Of a DNA stretch of 61,885 nucleotides, positions 27,316 to 37,783 are shown one piece after another (position 1 is the stretch's first letter; each line of letters opens with the position of its first letter). The notes under the pieces were generated by a model. That model was given only the letters and a program-made list of their open reading frames with translations. It did not search any database and was not told the origin of the DNA. The translations under genes were made by a program, and so were the position numbers. Where the stretch lies: contig NZ_BADT01000058.1 in NCBI RefSeq assembly GCF_000239855.1, positions 1 through 61,885 of the forward strand. Direction: 5' to 3'. The stretch is from Pseudoalteromonas sp. BSi20652 (lineage in GTDB: Bacteria; Pseudomonadota; Gammaproteobacteria; Enterobacterales; Alteromonadaceae).

Positions 27316-27933
27316 TTAACATAACTCTATTTTTTCAGAGTAACTATCCACTAATCCCACTAATTCATAAAAGTCATGTAATACATAATCAGCTTGATCT
27401 GCGTAAGCAGGTGTTACATCTGGAGCGTATAAACATGCGCGCATGTTTGCATTATGTGCAGCTTGAATATCGTAAAGATAATCGCCCACATACAATAAAT
27501 TGCTGGCGTTAATATGCCATAGCGTAGCAATGGCATTTAAAGCACTCGGATCTGGTTTTGCAGGTGCATCACTTCTTGTTAAAACCGTATTAATAGGTAA
27601 TGGGTTATTTTGCAGCTTAATTGCAGCCGCTTTATCAAAATTACGAGTTACAATCGCCATAGGGATCCCTCTGGCTTTCAATGCATCTACTGCATCAAGT
27701 ACGCCCGGTAAAAGACTTGCGTGCTGAGCATCTAATAGTTCATGTTGATGGACTATATTCATGGCCTCTTCTCGCATATAGGGTGAGGGTAATTGAGCTA
27801 TATAATCAAGTAAGTCTTGATCGCAAGGACAACCTATCTGTTCTTTTATAAGAGAAAAATCGAGTTCAGACGATACCAGCGTACCATCCAAATCAAAAAT
27901 AACACCGTGAATAGCCTCTACCTGAGTTGTCAT
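27316..27933 (-). CDS. HAD-superfamily hydrolase
   Basis: A 205-residue haloacid-dehalogenase-type phosphatase. Motif I is FDLDGTLVSS near residues 13-22 with the nucleophile Asp, motif II AIVTRNF near 93-99, the motif III Lys in APAKPDPSA near 120-128, and motif IV LLYVGDYLYDIQAA near 143-156. It resembles the phosphoglycolate phosphatase-like/GMP-5-nucleotidase group (HAD-IA with a helical cap at 25-80). Substrate unknown. It is a single gene. Confidence 0.87.
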   Translation of the reverse strand: MTTQVEAIHGVIFDLDGTLVSSELDFSLIKEQIGCPCDQDLLDYIAQLPSPYMREEAMNIVHQHELLDAQHASLLPGVLDAVDALKARGIPMAIVTRNFDKAAAIKLQNNPLPINTVLTRSDAPAKPDPSALNAIATLWHINASNLLYVGDYLYDIQAAHNANMRACLYAPDVTPAYADQADYVLHDFYELVGLVDSYSEKIELC

Positions 27934-28198
27934 ATCATTCCTTGGTTGTGATTATAATTAGTTAAACGTACTTTAAACATAAAATTCTCTACTGCTTATA
28001 CTCAAAATTTAGAGATAAATGACACCAATTATATTTAAATTAATAATGCGTAAAACACATCAATCTACTGATAACAAAGCAAAAACAAAAAGCTTAGCAG
28101 CTATCTCTAGAATGCGCAAAACAAGGTAAATATACAACATAACTTAACAACTTTTACGAAACTTTACATAGTAAAGATCAATTATGAATGTATCTTAA

Positions 28199-28237
28199 AA
28201 AAAGGGGAATACGCGCACATTAACTTTTGTGCGCGTA
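28199..28237 (-). terminator. Terminator after the DUF6702 gene
   Basis: TACGCGCACA (28210-28219) pairs with TGTGCGCGTA (28228-28237). On the minus strand the stem is followed by ATTCCCC and seven T. It ends the M1 peptidase-DUF6702 transcript. Confidence 0.7.
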
Positions 28238-28274
28238 GTGTTGTTGGAAGGTATTATTTAAATAATAATTAACT

Positions 28275-28764
28275 TTAATCGAAGTAGGCTTTAAGCCAAG
28301 TATCGTTTTGAGCAAAGTTTAAGGTTTTAATTTTACCCTTGCCCTCAACATTAACCATATTTACTTGAGCTGGCCACAAATCTCGCAGTGCACCATTACT
28401 CATTTTTAATCCCTTCAATCCCTTGTGGAATAGGTGCTTCTTGATAGACCCAAAAGAATTTACCATCAACTTGTGCCCCTACAGAACTAAGTGGTATAGG
28501 TTCACCACTTAGTGTCTGTAGAGCAACATGCGATTCAACATACTTAGCAAAACGCTGCTGATCGACCTTATTACTAATAATATCGATTTTGCCTTCAAAT
28601 AATGTTCCTACGGCATGTTCGGTATCGTGTAAATAAAAGCGATGCATTAACTCAACATTATTCGTTCGTTTATTAAAAAGCACGGTTGTAACTGATGATT
28701 TTAATTGATGCGCCTCAATCGGCGCAGCAACTAAAAGGCAAACAATAATAAGCAAAAAGCGCAT
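28275..28764 (-). pseudogene. DUF6702-family secreted protein, frameshifted
   Basis: The N-terminal frame (28396-28764) has a signal peptide ending near residue 18 and the segment MHRFYLHDTEHA. It ends prematurely after GIEGIKNE. The downstream frame continues with ALRDLWPAQVNMVNVEG, the conserved end of this small family. Removing one base from the T5 run at 28403-28407 fuses them into about 162 residues, the normal length. Its start shares one base with the stop of the M1 peptidase gene (TAATG), so the two are coupled. It probably works with the peptidase; function unknown. Confidence 0.72.
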
Positions 28765-31211
28765 TATTGCGGCTCCCCACCGTCATCTTTTTCGTCTTTC
28801 TTCTCATCAGTTTTAAGCTCAGTTTTAATATCTTGCATGATATCGCGACTTACTTTAGCTTTGCTTTTTTCCTTTTTAAACACTTCAATACGTGAAGGAA
28901 TAATACGACGAGGGTAGTTGTTATTCTCAACGTCTACGTCAGCTGTTTCCCAACCTGGATCAACGGTAACTGATACAAGTGGCTTGTTTTTATCTGTAAC
29001 AATCAGCTTTTGAACGTTTTTATAATTACGACGCCAAATTTCAGCAGGAATATAACGCTCTTCTTTACTACCATCTTCATAGGTTAGCTCTAATAAAATA
29101 GGCATTACCAAACCACCAAGGTTTGAAAATTCCATAACGTAGTAGTTTTTATTTTCCTCTAGAGCACGCTCAAGCGTTTTACGCTCCCACGGCTCTAAGC
29201 CTTTTAAAAACTTATTGTATGCGTTACGTTCTTTATTAGTTACAGTAAAGCGATCGTTTTCGTCATAAAAATCGGTAATATCTGGGTTTTTCTCAACCCA
29301 TGTTTTTTTACCCTGTGCGCGATTACGCTCAACAAATAACGATGTTGGTTTGTCGGCTTCAATGTCGCGTAAACGACTGTAATCAATATCAGGATTCTTA
29401 GTATCTAAACGCAGTTGATACACTTTATCTACAGAGATATCTACATGGTCAGTGGTGTAAAACCAGCCACGCCAAAACCAATCTAAATCAACACCTGAGG
29501 CTTCTTCCATTGTACGGAAAAAATCAGCTGGAGTAGGGCGCTTATATTTCCAACGCTGAGCATACTCTTTAAAAGCAAAATCAAATAAATCACGACCTAA
29601 AATAACTTCGCGTAAAATATTAAGGGCTGCTGCTGGTTTTGTATAAGCATTAGGACCTAAACGTAATACACTGTCTGACTGAGTCATAATTGGGACTTGG
29701 TTTTGAGACTTCATGTAGCTCACTATATCGCGAGGCTCTACGCCCCAAGGAATAGTAGGATCCCACTCACGACCGGCAACGCCATCTAAAAAGCTGTTTA
29801 AGCCTTCATCCATCCACGTCCATTGACGCTCATCCGAGTTCACAATCATCGGAAAGTAAATATGACCCACTTCATGAATAACCACACCAATTAAAAAGCG
29901 TTTTTCTGATTGAGAGTAAGTACGTGTTCCATCATCTTGTAACTTAGTACGCGGGCCATTAAAGGTGATCATTGGGTATTCCATACCACCTACCGGACCA
30001 TTAACAGACTGCGCAGTTGGGTATGGGTAGTCAAAAGAATACTTAGAGTACACTTCCATGGTGTGCACTACTGATTCAGTAGAGTACTTCTCCCATAAGT
30101 CACCACCTTCTTTAGGGAAAAACGACATTGCCATAACTAAAGGCTGAACGTCACCACCTTGCTGATAACCTTTAGCATCCCACATAAACTTACGAGACGA
30201 CGCCCAAGCAAAGTCACGTACGTTTTGCGCTTTAAAGTGCCACGTTTTAGTTTTGTCGGTGCCTTCTTTTTCGTTTTCTAGCGCTTCTTCTGCGTTAACA
30301 ATAAACACAGGACGCTTAGATGTTTCAGCTTCTTTTAAACGTTTACGCTGAGTACTTGTAAGTACTTTACTCGCGTTATCAAGTTTACCTGTTGCCGATA
30401 CAATGTGATCTGCCGGAACAGTAATCTCTACATCGTAATCACCAAACTCAAGTGTAAACTCACCAGAGCCTAAAAACGGCTTGTTTGTCCATGCTTCATA
30501 ATCGGTATAAGCAGCTAGACGAGGAAACCACTGAGCAATTAAGAATATGTCGTTGCCATCTTCTTCAAAGTGCTCGTAACCAGAACGTGCACCCACTGCA
30601 TCTTCTTCAACAATGTTGAAGGCAAAGTTCATGCTAAATTCTACTTCTTTACCTGGTTTTAATGGCTCGTTTAAATCAATGCGCATTAAAGTATCAACTA
30701 CAGTTACGCGTAGCTCTTTACCATCGTCATCTTTTACGCCACTGATTGTATAACCCAGTTCGTTGTCGCTCATAAATTGCTGACGACGTAAATCACCTAA
30801 ACTTAATTTAGCCGGTTTTTGAGCCGGTAAGCTTTCTAAAGTGCTTTTAAATGTTTTTGTTGTTTCAGCAATAGAATCACTTTTAAAAATATTTTGATCT
30901 AACTGTAACCATAAATATTTAAGCGTATGTGGTGAGTTATTTTTATATTCAATACTTTGGCTTGCGGTAATACGACGCTTTTTTTCATCTAATTTTACGT
31001 CAATATCGTAATTAACACGTTGCTGCCAGTATTTTTCACCTGGTTCGCCGGCTGCACTACGGTATACATTGGGTGTTGGAAGCGCTTCATCTAGTTGACG
31101 AAACTTATCAACGTAAGCGCCCTTTGTTTGCTCTACTGAAGACGCCATAACGCCTGTTGACATTGCCAATGGCAATACAAAAGCGCTCAGCGTAAGAACT
31201 GTTTTTTTCAT
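28764..31211 (-). CDS. M1-family metallopeptidase, exported
   Basis: An 815-residue zinc aminopeptidase-like protein with a signal peptide ending near residue 23 (GVMA-SS). The catalytic zinc motif HEVGHIYFP lies in the middle of the chain, and the third zinc ligand Glu follows in WMDEGLNSFLDG. The exopeptidase signature appears as GGMEYPMITFNGP (compare GxMEN). A beta-sandwich domain (about 50-290) precedes the catalytic domain. The last 25 residues are very rich in Lys, Asp and Glu. Probably periplasmic or surface-located protein degradation. It is followed by the coupled DUF6702 gene. Confidence 0.9.
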   Translation of the reverse strand: MKKTVLTLSAFVLPLAMSTGVMASSVEQTKGAYVDKFRQLDEALPTPNVYRSAAGEPGEKYWQQRVNYDIDVKLDEKKRRITASQSIEYKNNSPHTLKYLWLQLDQNIFKSDSIAETTKTFKSTLESLPAQKPAKLSLGDLRRQQFMSDNELGYTISGVKDDDGKELRVTVVDTLMRIDLNEPLKPGKEVEFSMNFAFNIVEEDAVGARSGYEHFEEDGNDIFLIAQWFPRLAAYTDYEAWTNKPFLGSGEFTLEFGDYDVEITVPADHIVSATGKLDNASKVLTSTQRKRLKEAETSKRPVFIVNAEEALENEKEGTDKTKTWHFKAQNVRDFAWASSRKFMWDAKGYQQGGDVQPLVMAMSFFPKEGGDLWEKYSTESVVHTMEVYSKYSFDYPYPTAQSVNGPVGGMEYPMITFNGPRTKLQDDGTRTYSQSEKRFLIGVVIHEVGHIYFPMIVNSDERQWTWMDEGLNSFLDGVAGREWDPTIPWGVEPRDIVSYMKSQNQVPIMTQSDSVLRLGPNAYTKPAAALNILREVILGRDLFDFAFKEYAQRWKYKRPTPADFFRTMEEASGVDLDWFWRGWFYTTDHVDISVDKVYQLRLDTKNPDIDYSRLRDIEADKPTSLFVERNRAQGKKTWVEKNPDITDFYDENDRFTVTNKERNAYNKFLKGLEPWERKTLERALEENKNYYVMEFSNLGGLVMPILLELTYEDGSKEERYIPAEIWRRNYKNVQKLIVTDKNKPLVSVTVDPGWETADVDVENNNYPRRIIPSRIEVFKKEKSKAKVSRDIMQDIKTELKTDEKKDEKDDGGEPQ

Positions 31212-31860
31212 TGTTAGTCCTGATAGGTTTTAGTTATTGTACTGTGGCAAAATAATAGATTTTGTTCAATAAATTAACGATAAAGTGCAGCTTTTATAAG
31301 GTGGTATTCACTAAACCCTTACAGTACTTTTTTATGATTATAAATATAGTTAAAATGAACATAGGTAAAACTGTAAAGGGGGTTTACAAAAAATAAAGTT
31401 TGAGGATTTAAAAAACTCGAATTTAAAAGAGATTATCTCTAATTACTACAAAAATACACTAGCAAGTAGCTAGCTTGAGTTGCAATAACATCGAATTACA
31501 TTAATAAAATACCTAAGACTGCTTTAAAGTTTTAATTATTAAGCAAACCTCTCAGTTATGCACAAAAATCACTCATTAAAAGTATCAAGCTAATACTATG
31601 TATAAATATTATTTCGCTATTCACTAAAACGATTTAAAATCATTCAAAAAGTAATAAAAAACAACTTATTATTGGCTCAAATATTGCCAGATTTCATTGA
31701 TACTCACTATTTGTACGATAAATGAAAAATAATGCAACTTTAGGTTGATTTTTGGTGCTATTTATATTTAAAATCGCCCACCTTTTTATTTGAGGCAAAT
31801 AAATTAGTCACATTTATCCTCAAATTAATATCGATTACTAGCAAGAAATGCGGTGAGCTT
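31212..31860. other. AT-rich intergenic region without a recognisable gene
   Basis: About 650 bases between the M1 peptidase gene (leftward) and the small membrane protein gene (rightward). No coding frame or tRNA was recognised. It contains the TGTAAA-GGGGG-TTTACA palindrome at 31372-31388 and must hold the promoters of both flanking genes. Confidence 0.5.
31372..31388. repeat. TGTAAA-GGGGG-TTTACA palindrome, copy 3
   Basis: TGTAAA-GGGGG-TTTACA, the same 17-base core as at 21714-21730. It lies in the gap upstream of the M1 peptidase gene. Confidence 0.6.
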
Positions 31861-32097
31861 ATGGATTTTTATATCCTAAAAAAACAACAAGAACTAATTG
31901 CTGTCCCAGCAACTGAAAACAACTGCAAGCGGTATCTTGATCTGGGTTACTTTTATATTGATAAAATTGCAGCATGTAATGAAAAAAATGCACTAAAAGC
32001 ACTACACGCAAAGCAAACAAAAACGTTAAAAATTCCATTATTAATTGCACTTTTAGCATTACCGGTTCTTTTTTCGGCTTGGTACAGTTTAACCTAA
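31861..32097 (+). CDS. Small predicted membrane protein
   Basis: A 78-residue protein with a basic/polar N-terminal half (LGYFYIDKIAACNEKNALKAL near 29-49) and one C-terminal membrane segment (IPLLIALLALPVLFSAWYS, about 58-76). GGTGAG precedes the ATG at normal spacing, and codon use matches its neighbours. I recognise no family. sbcD follows 78 bases later in the same direction, so cotranscription is possible. A real small gene is likely but not certain. Confidence 0.5.
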   Translation: MDFYILKKQQELIAVPATENNCKRYLDLGYFYIDKIAACNEKNALKALHAKQTKTLKIPLLIALLALPVLFSAWYSLT

Positions 32098-32175
32098 CGT
32101 AATGCATACCTTAGGCTTGCATCTTTAACTGCCTTGGGTATATTGGCGCTCTTACGGTTTAATTAAGAGCGCGAC

Positions 32176-33422
32176 ATGAAAGTCCTCCACACCTCAGATT
32201 GGCACCTTGGCCAACAATTTTACGAACACGACCGCCGTGTTGAACATCAAGCCTTTTTTACATGGTTATTAGCCACTCTTGTTGAACAACAAATAGACTT
32301 ACTTTTAGTTGCTGGCGATATTTATCATACAGCGACTCCAAGCGCTAGCGCCGAAAATCAGCTTTACCAATTTATTAAAGACGCCAAAAAAGCATGTCCA
32401 CTATTACACGTAGTAATTATTGCGGGTAATCACGACTCTGCAAATCGTATTTTGGCAGCTCAGCCATTACTAGCGCAATTTGATACACACGTAGTAGGGC
32501 GCTTTGATGTCGCAACACCTGATGAAACTGTTATTACCATAAATACCAATGGTAAACGCGCTGTAATCGTCGCTATGCCATTTTTACGTGCAAGCGATGT
32601 AAGTTTACTTAGCCAAACCGAAAGCGGCCCTAGTTATGCTCAAGGCGTTTCAAAAGCTTACGAGCTTGCACTAGAACAAGCTCTTAATGAGAATGAGCAA
32701 AACTCACCATTAATAGTAATGGGGCATTTACACGCAAAAGGCGGGGATATCTCAAGTGATTCTGAGCGTAACTTAGTAATAGGTGGGGAAGAGTCTATTT
32801 CAGCCAATGTATTTGGTAAACAAGCAAACTATGTTGCCCTTGGGCATTTACACAAAGCGCAACAAGTCGCTAAAAGCGATATTATTCGCTACAGCGGCAC
32901 ACCTATTCCTATGTCGTTTTCAGAGCGTAACTACACGCACCAAGTAAATGTTGTTGAGTTTATTACTGATGAAAAAAACATATTAGTACAACTGTAAACC
33001 CCCTTTACATTCCGCGCTCTGCCGATGTAATTATTTTACCAAAAGGGGAGTGTGTAGCATTAAGCGAACTATGCGAGCAAATTAAAGCGCTCGACACCGC
33101 ACAAAATACAATAGCGCCTTATTTACGTGTAAGGCTTAAATCAAGCGATACCGACACCACCTTCAGAGAACAAATAGAGCAAGCACTTGAAGGCAAGCAT
33201 ATTAAATTTTGTGGTATTGAACGTGTACGTGAGCAATCGACTCAAAATGACGACAACACCGTATTTGAAGATTTAAGCGAAGTTGAAATGCTCAACCCAC
33301 TAAACCTATTAGAACAGGCATTCGCAAACGATAAAGACATGGCAGGGCAAAGCGTACCCGATGAGCTAAAAGCACTTTTAAGTGACGTGATAAACGAACT
33401 TACGGAGCAAGAACAACTATGA
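32176..33422 (+). pseudogene. sbcD: Exonuclease subunit SbcD, frameshifted
   Basis: The Mre11-type nuclease subunit of the SbcCD complex, which cuts hairpins and blocked DNA ends. All phosphoesterase motifs are in the first frame: DWHLGQ near residues 8-13, GDIYH, GNHDSAN, MGHLHAKG and LGHLHKAQ. The frame stops at 32997, but the C-terminal domain continues in another frame (IPRSADVIILPKG onward) to a TGA at 33420-33422 that overlaps the sbcC start (ATGA). One extra base in the A7 run at 32972-32978 restores about 415 residues. The TGTAAA-C5-TTTACA palindrome falls inside this coding region. Probably a sequencing indel in an intact gene. Confidence 0.88.
32993..33009. repeat. TGTAAA-CCCCC-TTTACA palindrome inside sbcD, copy 4
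   Basis: The exact 17-base palindrome seen in the intergenic copies, here within the restored sbcD reading frame, where it encodes part of TVNPLYIP just after the suspected indel. Confidence 0.55.
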
Positions 33423-36400
33423 AAATAACCGCAGTTCGTATTCATAATTTAGCCTCAATAGTTGACGCTGAAATAGATTTTACTCAAGCTCCATTAAAAG
33501 ATGCAGGCTTATTTGCGATAACAGGCGATACAGGCGCGGGCAAAAGTACCTTTTTAGATGCGATATGTTTAGCGCTTTATACTAAAACAGCGAGGCTACG
33601 CGGTGATAAAGGTAACTTAATTGAGTTTAACGGCGACAGCATTAAGCTAAATGATGCGCGAAACTTACTACGCAGAGGTACGTGGGAAGGCTACGCCGAG
33701 GTCGACTTTTTAGGGCAAGATAAACAGCTTTATCGTGCGCGTTATACAATTGCACGCACCCATAAAAAAGTAACAGGCAAACTTAAAGTAGCAGAGCACA
33801 CTTTATTAACCCTGCCAGACGAAACCCTTATAGCTGACAAAAGCCACACAATAAAAGAAGTCGAGAGTAAAATAGGGCTTAACTTTGAGCAGTTCTCCCG
33901 TGCCGTACTTTTAGCGCAACATGAGTTTGCTGCATTTTTAAAAGCCACTGGCGATGAGCGAGCGCAACTTTTAGAGTGCTTAACAGGCACCGATAAATTT
34001 AGCCGTATTGGCGTGCGTATTTTTGAACGCCATAAAGAGCAAATAGCAAAGCTTGAAGCGCTTAAAGCAGGCCTTCAAAGCTATACCTTGTTAACGAGCG
34101 AAGAACTTGAGTTACAACAAACCAAGTTAACCGATTTAAAAACGCAAACCGAACACACAAAAAAAGAGCTAACTAAAACCGAAAAAGCACTTAACTGGTA
34201 TCAGCAAGCTACAGTGCTTGAGCAAAACTTACTGCAAGCACAGCAAACCCAGCAACAAGCAAGCTCAGCACTTGAAAGTATTACCTCACAAAGCGAGCAG
34301 GCAAAACAAGCTAAACAAGCGCTTGAAATAAAAGATAACCGCAGCCGTTTTACTTTGTTAACCGATCAAAATACGGCGTTAGAACAGCAAATAACATCAC
34401 TTAAAAGTGTTGATCATTTAGCGGTAATTAACGAGCGTAATACCGCGCTTGCTAAGCATACCGAGCTACTTAATAACGCCAATGAGCAAAAACAAAATGC
34501 AGCGCCCGTTATAGCAAAAGCGAGAGAGCTCGACAGCAGCATTGCTTTGCAAACTCAAGCAGTAAAAGGCACAGAGTCTCAAATAACCAAAGAGCAAACT
34601 CAACTTGATGAGCTCACACAGCAGCTTAAACAAAGCAATAACGAGCTAGAACTCGCTAATACCGACTCAACTAAAAGCCAGCAATGGCTTAATGAGCATG
34701 CACAGCTGCATGTTTTAGCAAAAGACTGGAGCTACTATCAGCAAAGCTTTAATACTTACTTAAATGCACAGCAGCAATTAACCGCAAACCTTGCACAAAG
34801 CCGAACTCTTAATACCGAGCTTGCAGGTCAGAGCGAGCGTTTAAATATACAAAATAATAAAGTGCAGCAGTGCGAGGCGTTACTTACGAGCGAGCAGTCA
34901 GCTTTGCAGGTTTTAAATACTCAGCTTAATGAATTTAATGCAGAGCACTGCGACGCGCAGCTAAAAAGTATTGATTACTTAAAAGAGCAGCGAGAGCGCT
35001 ATAAGCAATTTAACGCAGAGCTAAAACAAAGCACTCAACGCCTGCAAGTGCTCAATCAGCAGCTAAATGAAAGCCAGCAAGCCCATACTTTACTTAATCA
35101 GCATTTAATAACTAGCGAGCAAGCACTTAAAGGCAGCGAGTACGCACTTAACCAAGCGCGTTTAAGAGCTAGCGAAAACGTAGAGCATTTACGCACTGAG
35201 CTTCGCCCTAATGAGCCTTGTTTAGTGTGCGGCGCAACGGATCACCCGTATGCGGCAGCTCAAAATCAGCAATTAAATAACTTAATTATTGATTTTGAAA
35301 ATGCTTTTAATATAGCTAAAAAGCAATTTGACCATGCACAAAGCGAGCTGCATAAGCACCAAACTCAACATGCTGTGTTAACTGCTGAACACGGACAACT
35401 TGAGCAAATAATACAAACAGCAAAAGCCAAACAGCTCGACATTAAAAATACCATGCAAGGCGCACGTAGTGAGCTTAACGACTTAACGCCTGATCAGCTT
35501 GAAGTAACTTATAAGCAATTAACGCAGCAAAAAACGCAATACTTTGAGCAGCAAAAACGCCAACGTACACTGCAAACCAAAGTAAACGAGCTACTAGCAG
35601 CACTTAAAGCAGAGCAGCAAGTACAGCAGCAACTGAGTAATAAACACCTTGAGCTTACACACCATCAAAACCAATTAACGAGTAAGCATAGTGAGCTAAG
35701 TACGCAAATTAACGAGCTCGGTACAATGCTTAATAGCCAATTTGAAAACAGTGATTTTTGGCAGCAACTACAGGCCAATAAGCTTGAGCTTACCCAGCTG
35801 CACGAGCATGTTACGCTGTACCAGCAAACTCAAACGCAACTTGAGCAAAGTCAAAAACGTCAAGACACAGCTAATGAACAAATAAAGCAACTCACACCGC
35901 TTATAAGTAACAACGAGCAATCGCTAAAAGCACTTAATGAAGAGCTTTTAAAAGCTAAAGCGCTATTAAACGCTTCGCAAAGTGAGCGCTTAGCTTTATT
36001 TAATAACGAGCAAATAAGCGCTGACGACTACCAAACAAAACTCACAAGTACGCAAGAGCAAATGCAATCGCAGGTTCAAGCGAGTCAAAAAGCCTATGAC
36101 GACGCTATAAAACAACGAGATGAGCACACCATAACGCTTAAAAATGTAGAGCAACGCTTACTTGAAAACAGCCAAGAGCTAGCAACACTTGAAGCACGCT
36201 ATAACCAGTGGTTTGCTGACTTTAAAGCGCAATACAGCGGTGCAACACACGAACAGATCAAAATTTTACTAACGCTTAGCAGCGAGACTATTAAAGCGCA
36301 TTTAACTCAGCACGAGCAGTTAACCCAAGCGCTAACAGATGCAAACGCCGCATTAAAACAGCAGCAACTTACGCTTGAAAAACACAACAGTAGCGATAAA

Positions 36401-37069
36401 CCAACACAAAGTGCAGAGGCTTTAAGTACGCAATTAAGCAACTTAAACGAGCAACAAACGCAGCTGCAAAATTTACTACTAGCAACTAATACCGCTATTG
36501 AGCAACACAACCAAAACGCAAAGGCGCTTGAAGGTAAGCAAGCTGAACTAACTACACTTAAAACGCAGGTTGAGCAGTGGCACTTGCTTAATAAAGTATT
36601 GGGCGATGCAACGGGTAAAACCATGCGTAACTTAGCACAAACACAAACGTTAAAAATATTACTGCACTATGCCAACAGTCATTTAAAAACGCTCAACAAA
36701 CGTTACGAATTAACCGCCATAGCGCAAACGCTCGACATTGCGATTATCGACCGCGACATGGCCGACGAGCAACGCTCTGTTAATACGCTCTCAGGCGGTG
36801 AGTCATTTTTAGTATCGCTAGCGCTTGCACTTGGTTTAGCATCGCTTTCGTCAAACAAAGTACAAATCAATTCTTTGTTTATTGACGAAGGGTTTGGTAC
36901 GTTAGACAGCGAAACCCTAAGCATTGCAATGGACGCTTTGGATTCTTTGCAAGCACAAGGCAGAAAAGTAGGCGTTATATCGCACGTAACACAAATGAGC
37001 GAGCGCGTAGCCACTCAAGTGCATGTAGCGAAAAAGCCAGGTGGATATTCCACAGTTGAAGTTTTATAA
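33419..37069 (+). CDS. sbcC: Exonuclease subunit SbcC (Rad50-like ATPase)
   Basis: The 1216-residue SMC-like ATPase partner of SbcD. The N-terminal Walker A is GDTGAGKSTFLDAI near residues 36-49 and NFEQFSRAVLLAQ near 155-167 is the Q-loop region. A very long coiled coil follows, rich in Gln, Leu and Thr, with a CLVCGATDHPY zinc hook near residue 600. The C-terminal part has the ABC signature NTLSGGESFLVSLALALGL near 1122-1140 and the Walker B SLFIDEGFGTLD near 1155-1166. Length is slightly above the E. coli protein (1048). The start overlaps the sbcD stop (ATGA), so they are translationally coupled. Confidence 0.95.
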   Translation: MKITAVRIHNLASIVDAEIDFTQAPLKDAGLFAITGDTGAGKSTFLDAICLALYTKTARLRGDKGNLIEFNGDSIKLNDARNLLRRGTWEGYAEVDFLGQDKQLYRARYTIARTHKKVTGKLKVAEHTLLTLPDETLIADKSHTIKEVESKIGLNFEQFSRAVLLAQHEFAAFLKATGDERAQLLECLTGTDKFSRIGVRIFERHKEQIAKLEALKAGLQSYTLLTSEELELQQTKLTDLKTQTEHTKKELTKTEKALNWYQQATVLEQNLLQAQQTQQQASSALESITSQSEQAKQAKQALEIKDNRSRFTLLTDQNTALEQQITSLKSVDHLAVINERNTALAKHTELLNNANEQKQNAAPVIAKARELDSSIALQTQAVKGTESQITKEQTQLDELTQQLKQSNNELELANTDSTKSQQWLNEHAQLHVLAKDWSYYQQSFNTYLNAQQQLTANLAQSRTLNTELAGQSERLNIQNNKVQQCEALLTSEQSALQVLNTQLNEFNAEHCDAQLKSIDYLKEQRERYKQFNAELKQSTQRLQVLNQQLNESQQAHTLLNQHLITSEQALKGSEYALNQARLRASENVEHLRTELRPNEPCLVCGATDHPYAAAQNQQLNNLIIDFENAFNIAKKQFDHAQSELHKHQTQHAVLTAEHGQLEQIIQTAKAKQLDIKNTMQGARSELNDLTPDQLEVTYKQLTQQKTQYFEQQKRQRTLQTKVNELLAALKAEQQVQQQLSNKHLELTHHQNQLTSKHSELSTQINELGTMLNSQFENSDFWQQLQANKLELTQLHEHVTLYQQTQTQLEQSQKRQDTANEQIKQLTPLISNNEQSLKALNEELLKAKALLNASQSERLALFNNEQISADDYQTKLTSTQEQMQSQVQASQKAYDDAIKQRDEHTITLKNVEQRLLENSQELATLEARYNQWFADFKAQYSGATHEQIKILLTLSSETIKAHLTQHEQLTQALTDANAALKQQQLTLEKHNSSDKPTQSAEALSTQLSNLNEQQTQLQNLLLATNTAIEQHNQNAKALEGKQAELTTLKTQVEQWHLLNKVLGDATGKTMRNLAQTQTLKILLHYANSHLKTLNKRYELTAIAQTLDIAIIDRDMADEQRSVNTLSGGESFLVSLALALGLASLSSNKVQINSLFIDEGFGTLDSETLSIAMDALDSLQAQGRKVGVISHVTQMSERVATQVHVAKKPGGYSTVEVL

Positions 37070-37096
37070 CAACATTACTGCAAACAAGGAAATACA

Positions 37097-37756
37097 ATGC
37101 CAACGTTTACAGGCGAGCAAGCAGCACAATACGATAGCCGTATAACCCGTTTAGTCCCTGGTTATGAATTATTACATCAGCTCACTAACGCGCAACTACA
37201 AGCAACACTAAGCGACAATGCACATATTTTGGTAGTAGGGGCAGGCACAGGCAAAGAAGTACTCGCATTAGCGGCACTAAACTCTACGTGGCAATTTACT
37301 GCGCAAGATACATCGGCCGATATGCTTGCTATTGCAAAGCAGCAATTTGACGAGCAAGGTATAACAAGCCGAGTAAATATTCATAATGGCCCAGTTGATA
37401 AACTATCGGTTAAAGCCGATGCTGTTTTATGTTTATTAGTCATGCATTTTGTAGAGGATAACGGCGATAAAAAAGAGTTATTAAAAGCGATTAAAGGCAG
37501 CCTTAAAAAAGACGCCAACCTTTATATTGCAGATTTAATGCGCCCCGAAACGTTATTTGAGCGCGAAGCCCAGCTTACAACGTGCGCGCAATTGGGTTTA
37601 ACCGAAACAGGTAAAACACAAACAGGGCACGACTTAGAAAATGAGTTTTACCCGCTTGATAGAATGCGCTTTAGCGAACTGTTAAACGAGTGCAAATTTG
37701 GTATTCCGAAGCTGTATTTTAAAGCTCTAGGCTTTAGTGGGTATGTAATCAAATAG
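37097..37756 (+). CDS. Class I SAM-dependent methyltransferase
   Basis: A 219-residue Rossmann-fold methyltransferase. The SAM-binding motif I is ILVVGAGTGKEV near residues 44-55, motif II the acidic TAQDTSADMLAIAKQQ near 74-89, and motif IV ADAVLCLLVMHFVED near 112-126. The C-terminal part ends in KLYFKALGFSGYV. It resembles the small-molecule or tRNA-type methyltransferases common in proteobacteria; substrate unknown. It begins 27 bases after sbcC and is followed by a strong terminator. Confidence 0.85.
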   Translation: MPTFTGEQAAQYDSRITRLVPGYELLHQLTNAQLQATLSDNAHILVVGAGTGKEVLALAALNSTWQFTAQDTSADMLAIAKQQFDEQGITSRVNIHNGPVDKLSVKADAVLCLLVMHFVEDNGDKKELLKAIKGSLKKDANLYIADLMRPETLFEREAQLTTCAQLGLTETGKTQTGHDLENEFYPLDRMRFSELLNECKFGIPKLYFKALGFSGYVIK

Positions 37757-37783
37757 TTTTAAATTTAAGTAATATAGCCAAAT

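Noticed and set aside
32972-33422. Programmed frameshift or a genuinely truncated SbcD
   Set aside because: The break lies at an A7 run without a slippery heptamer plus structure that I can see, and the same type of break recurs at other homopolymers in unrelated genes. A miscalled homopolymer is simpler.
36307-37014. Cys- and Ser-rich open frames antisense to sbcC
   Set aside because: They mirror the repetitive Gln/Leu/Thr codons of the SbcC coiled coil and ATPase domain and have no start context.
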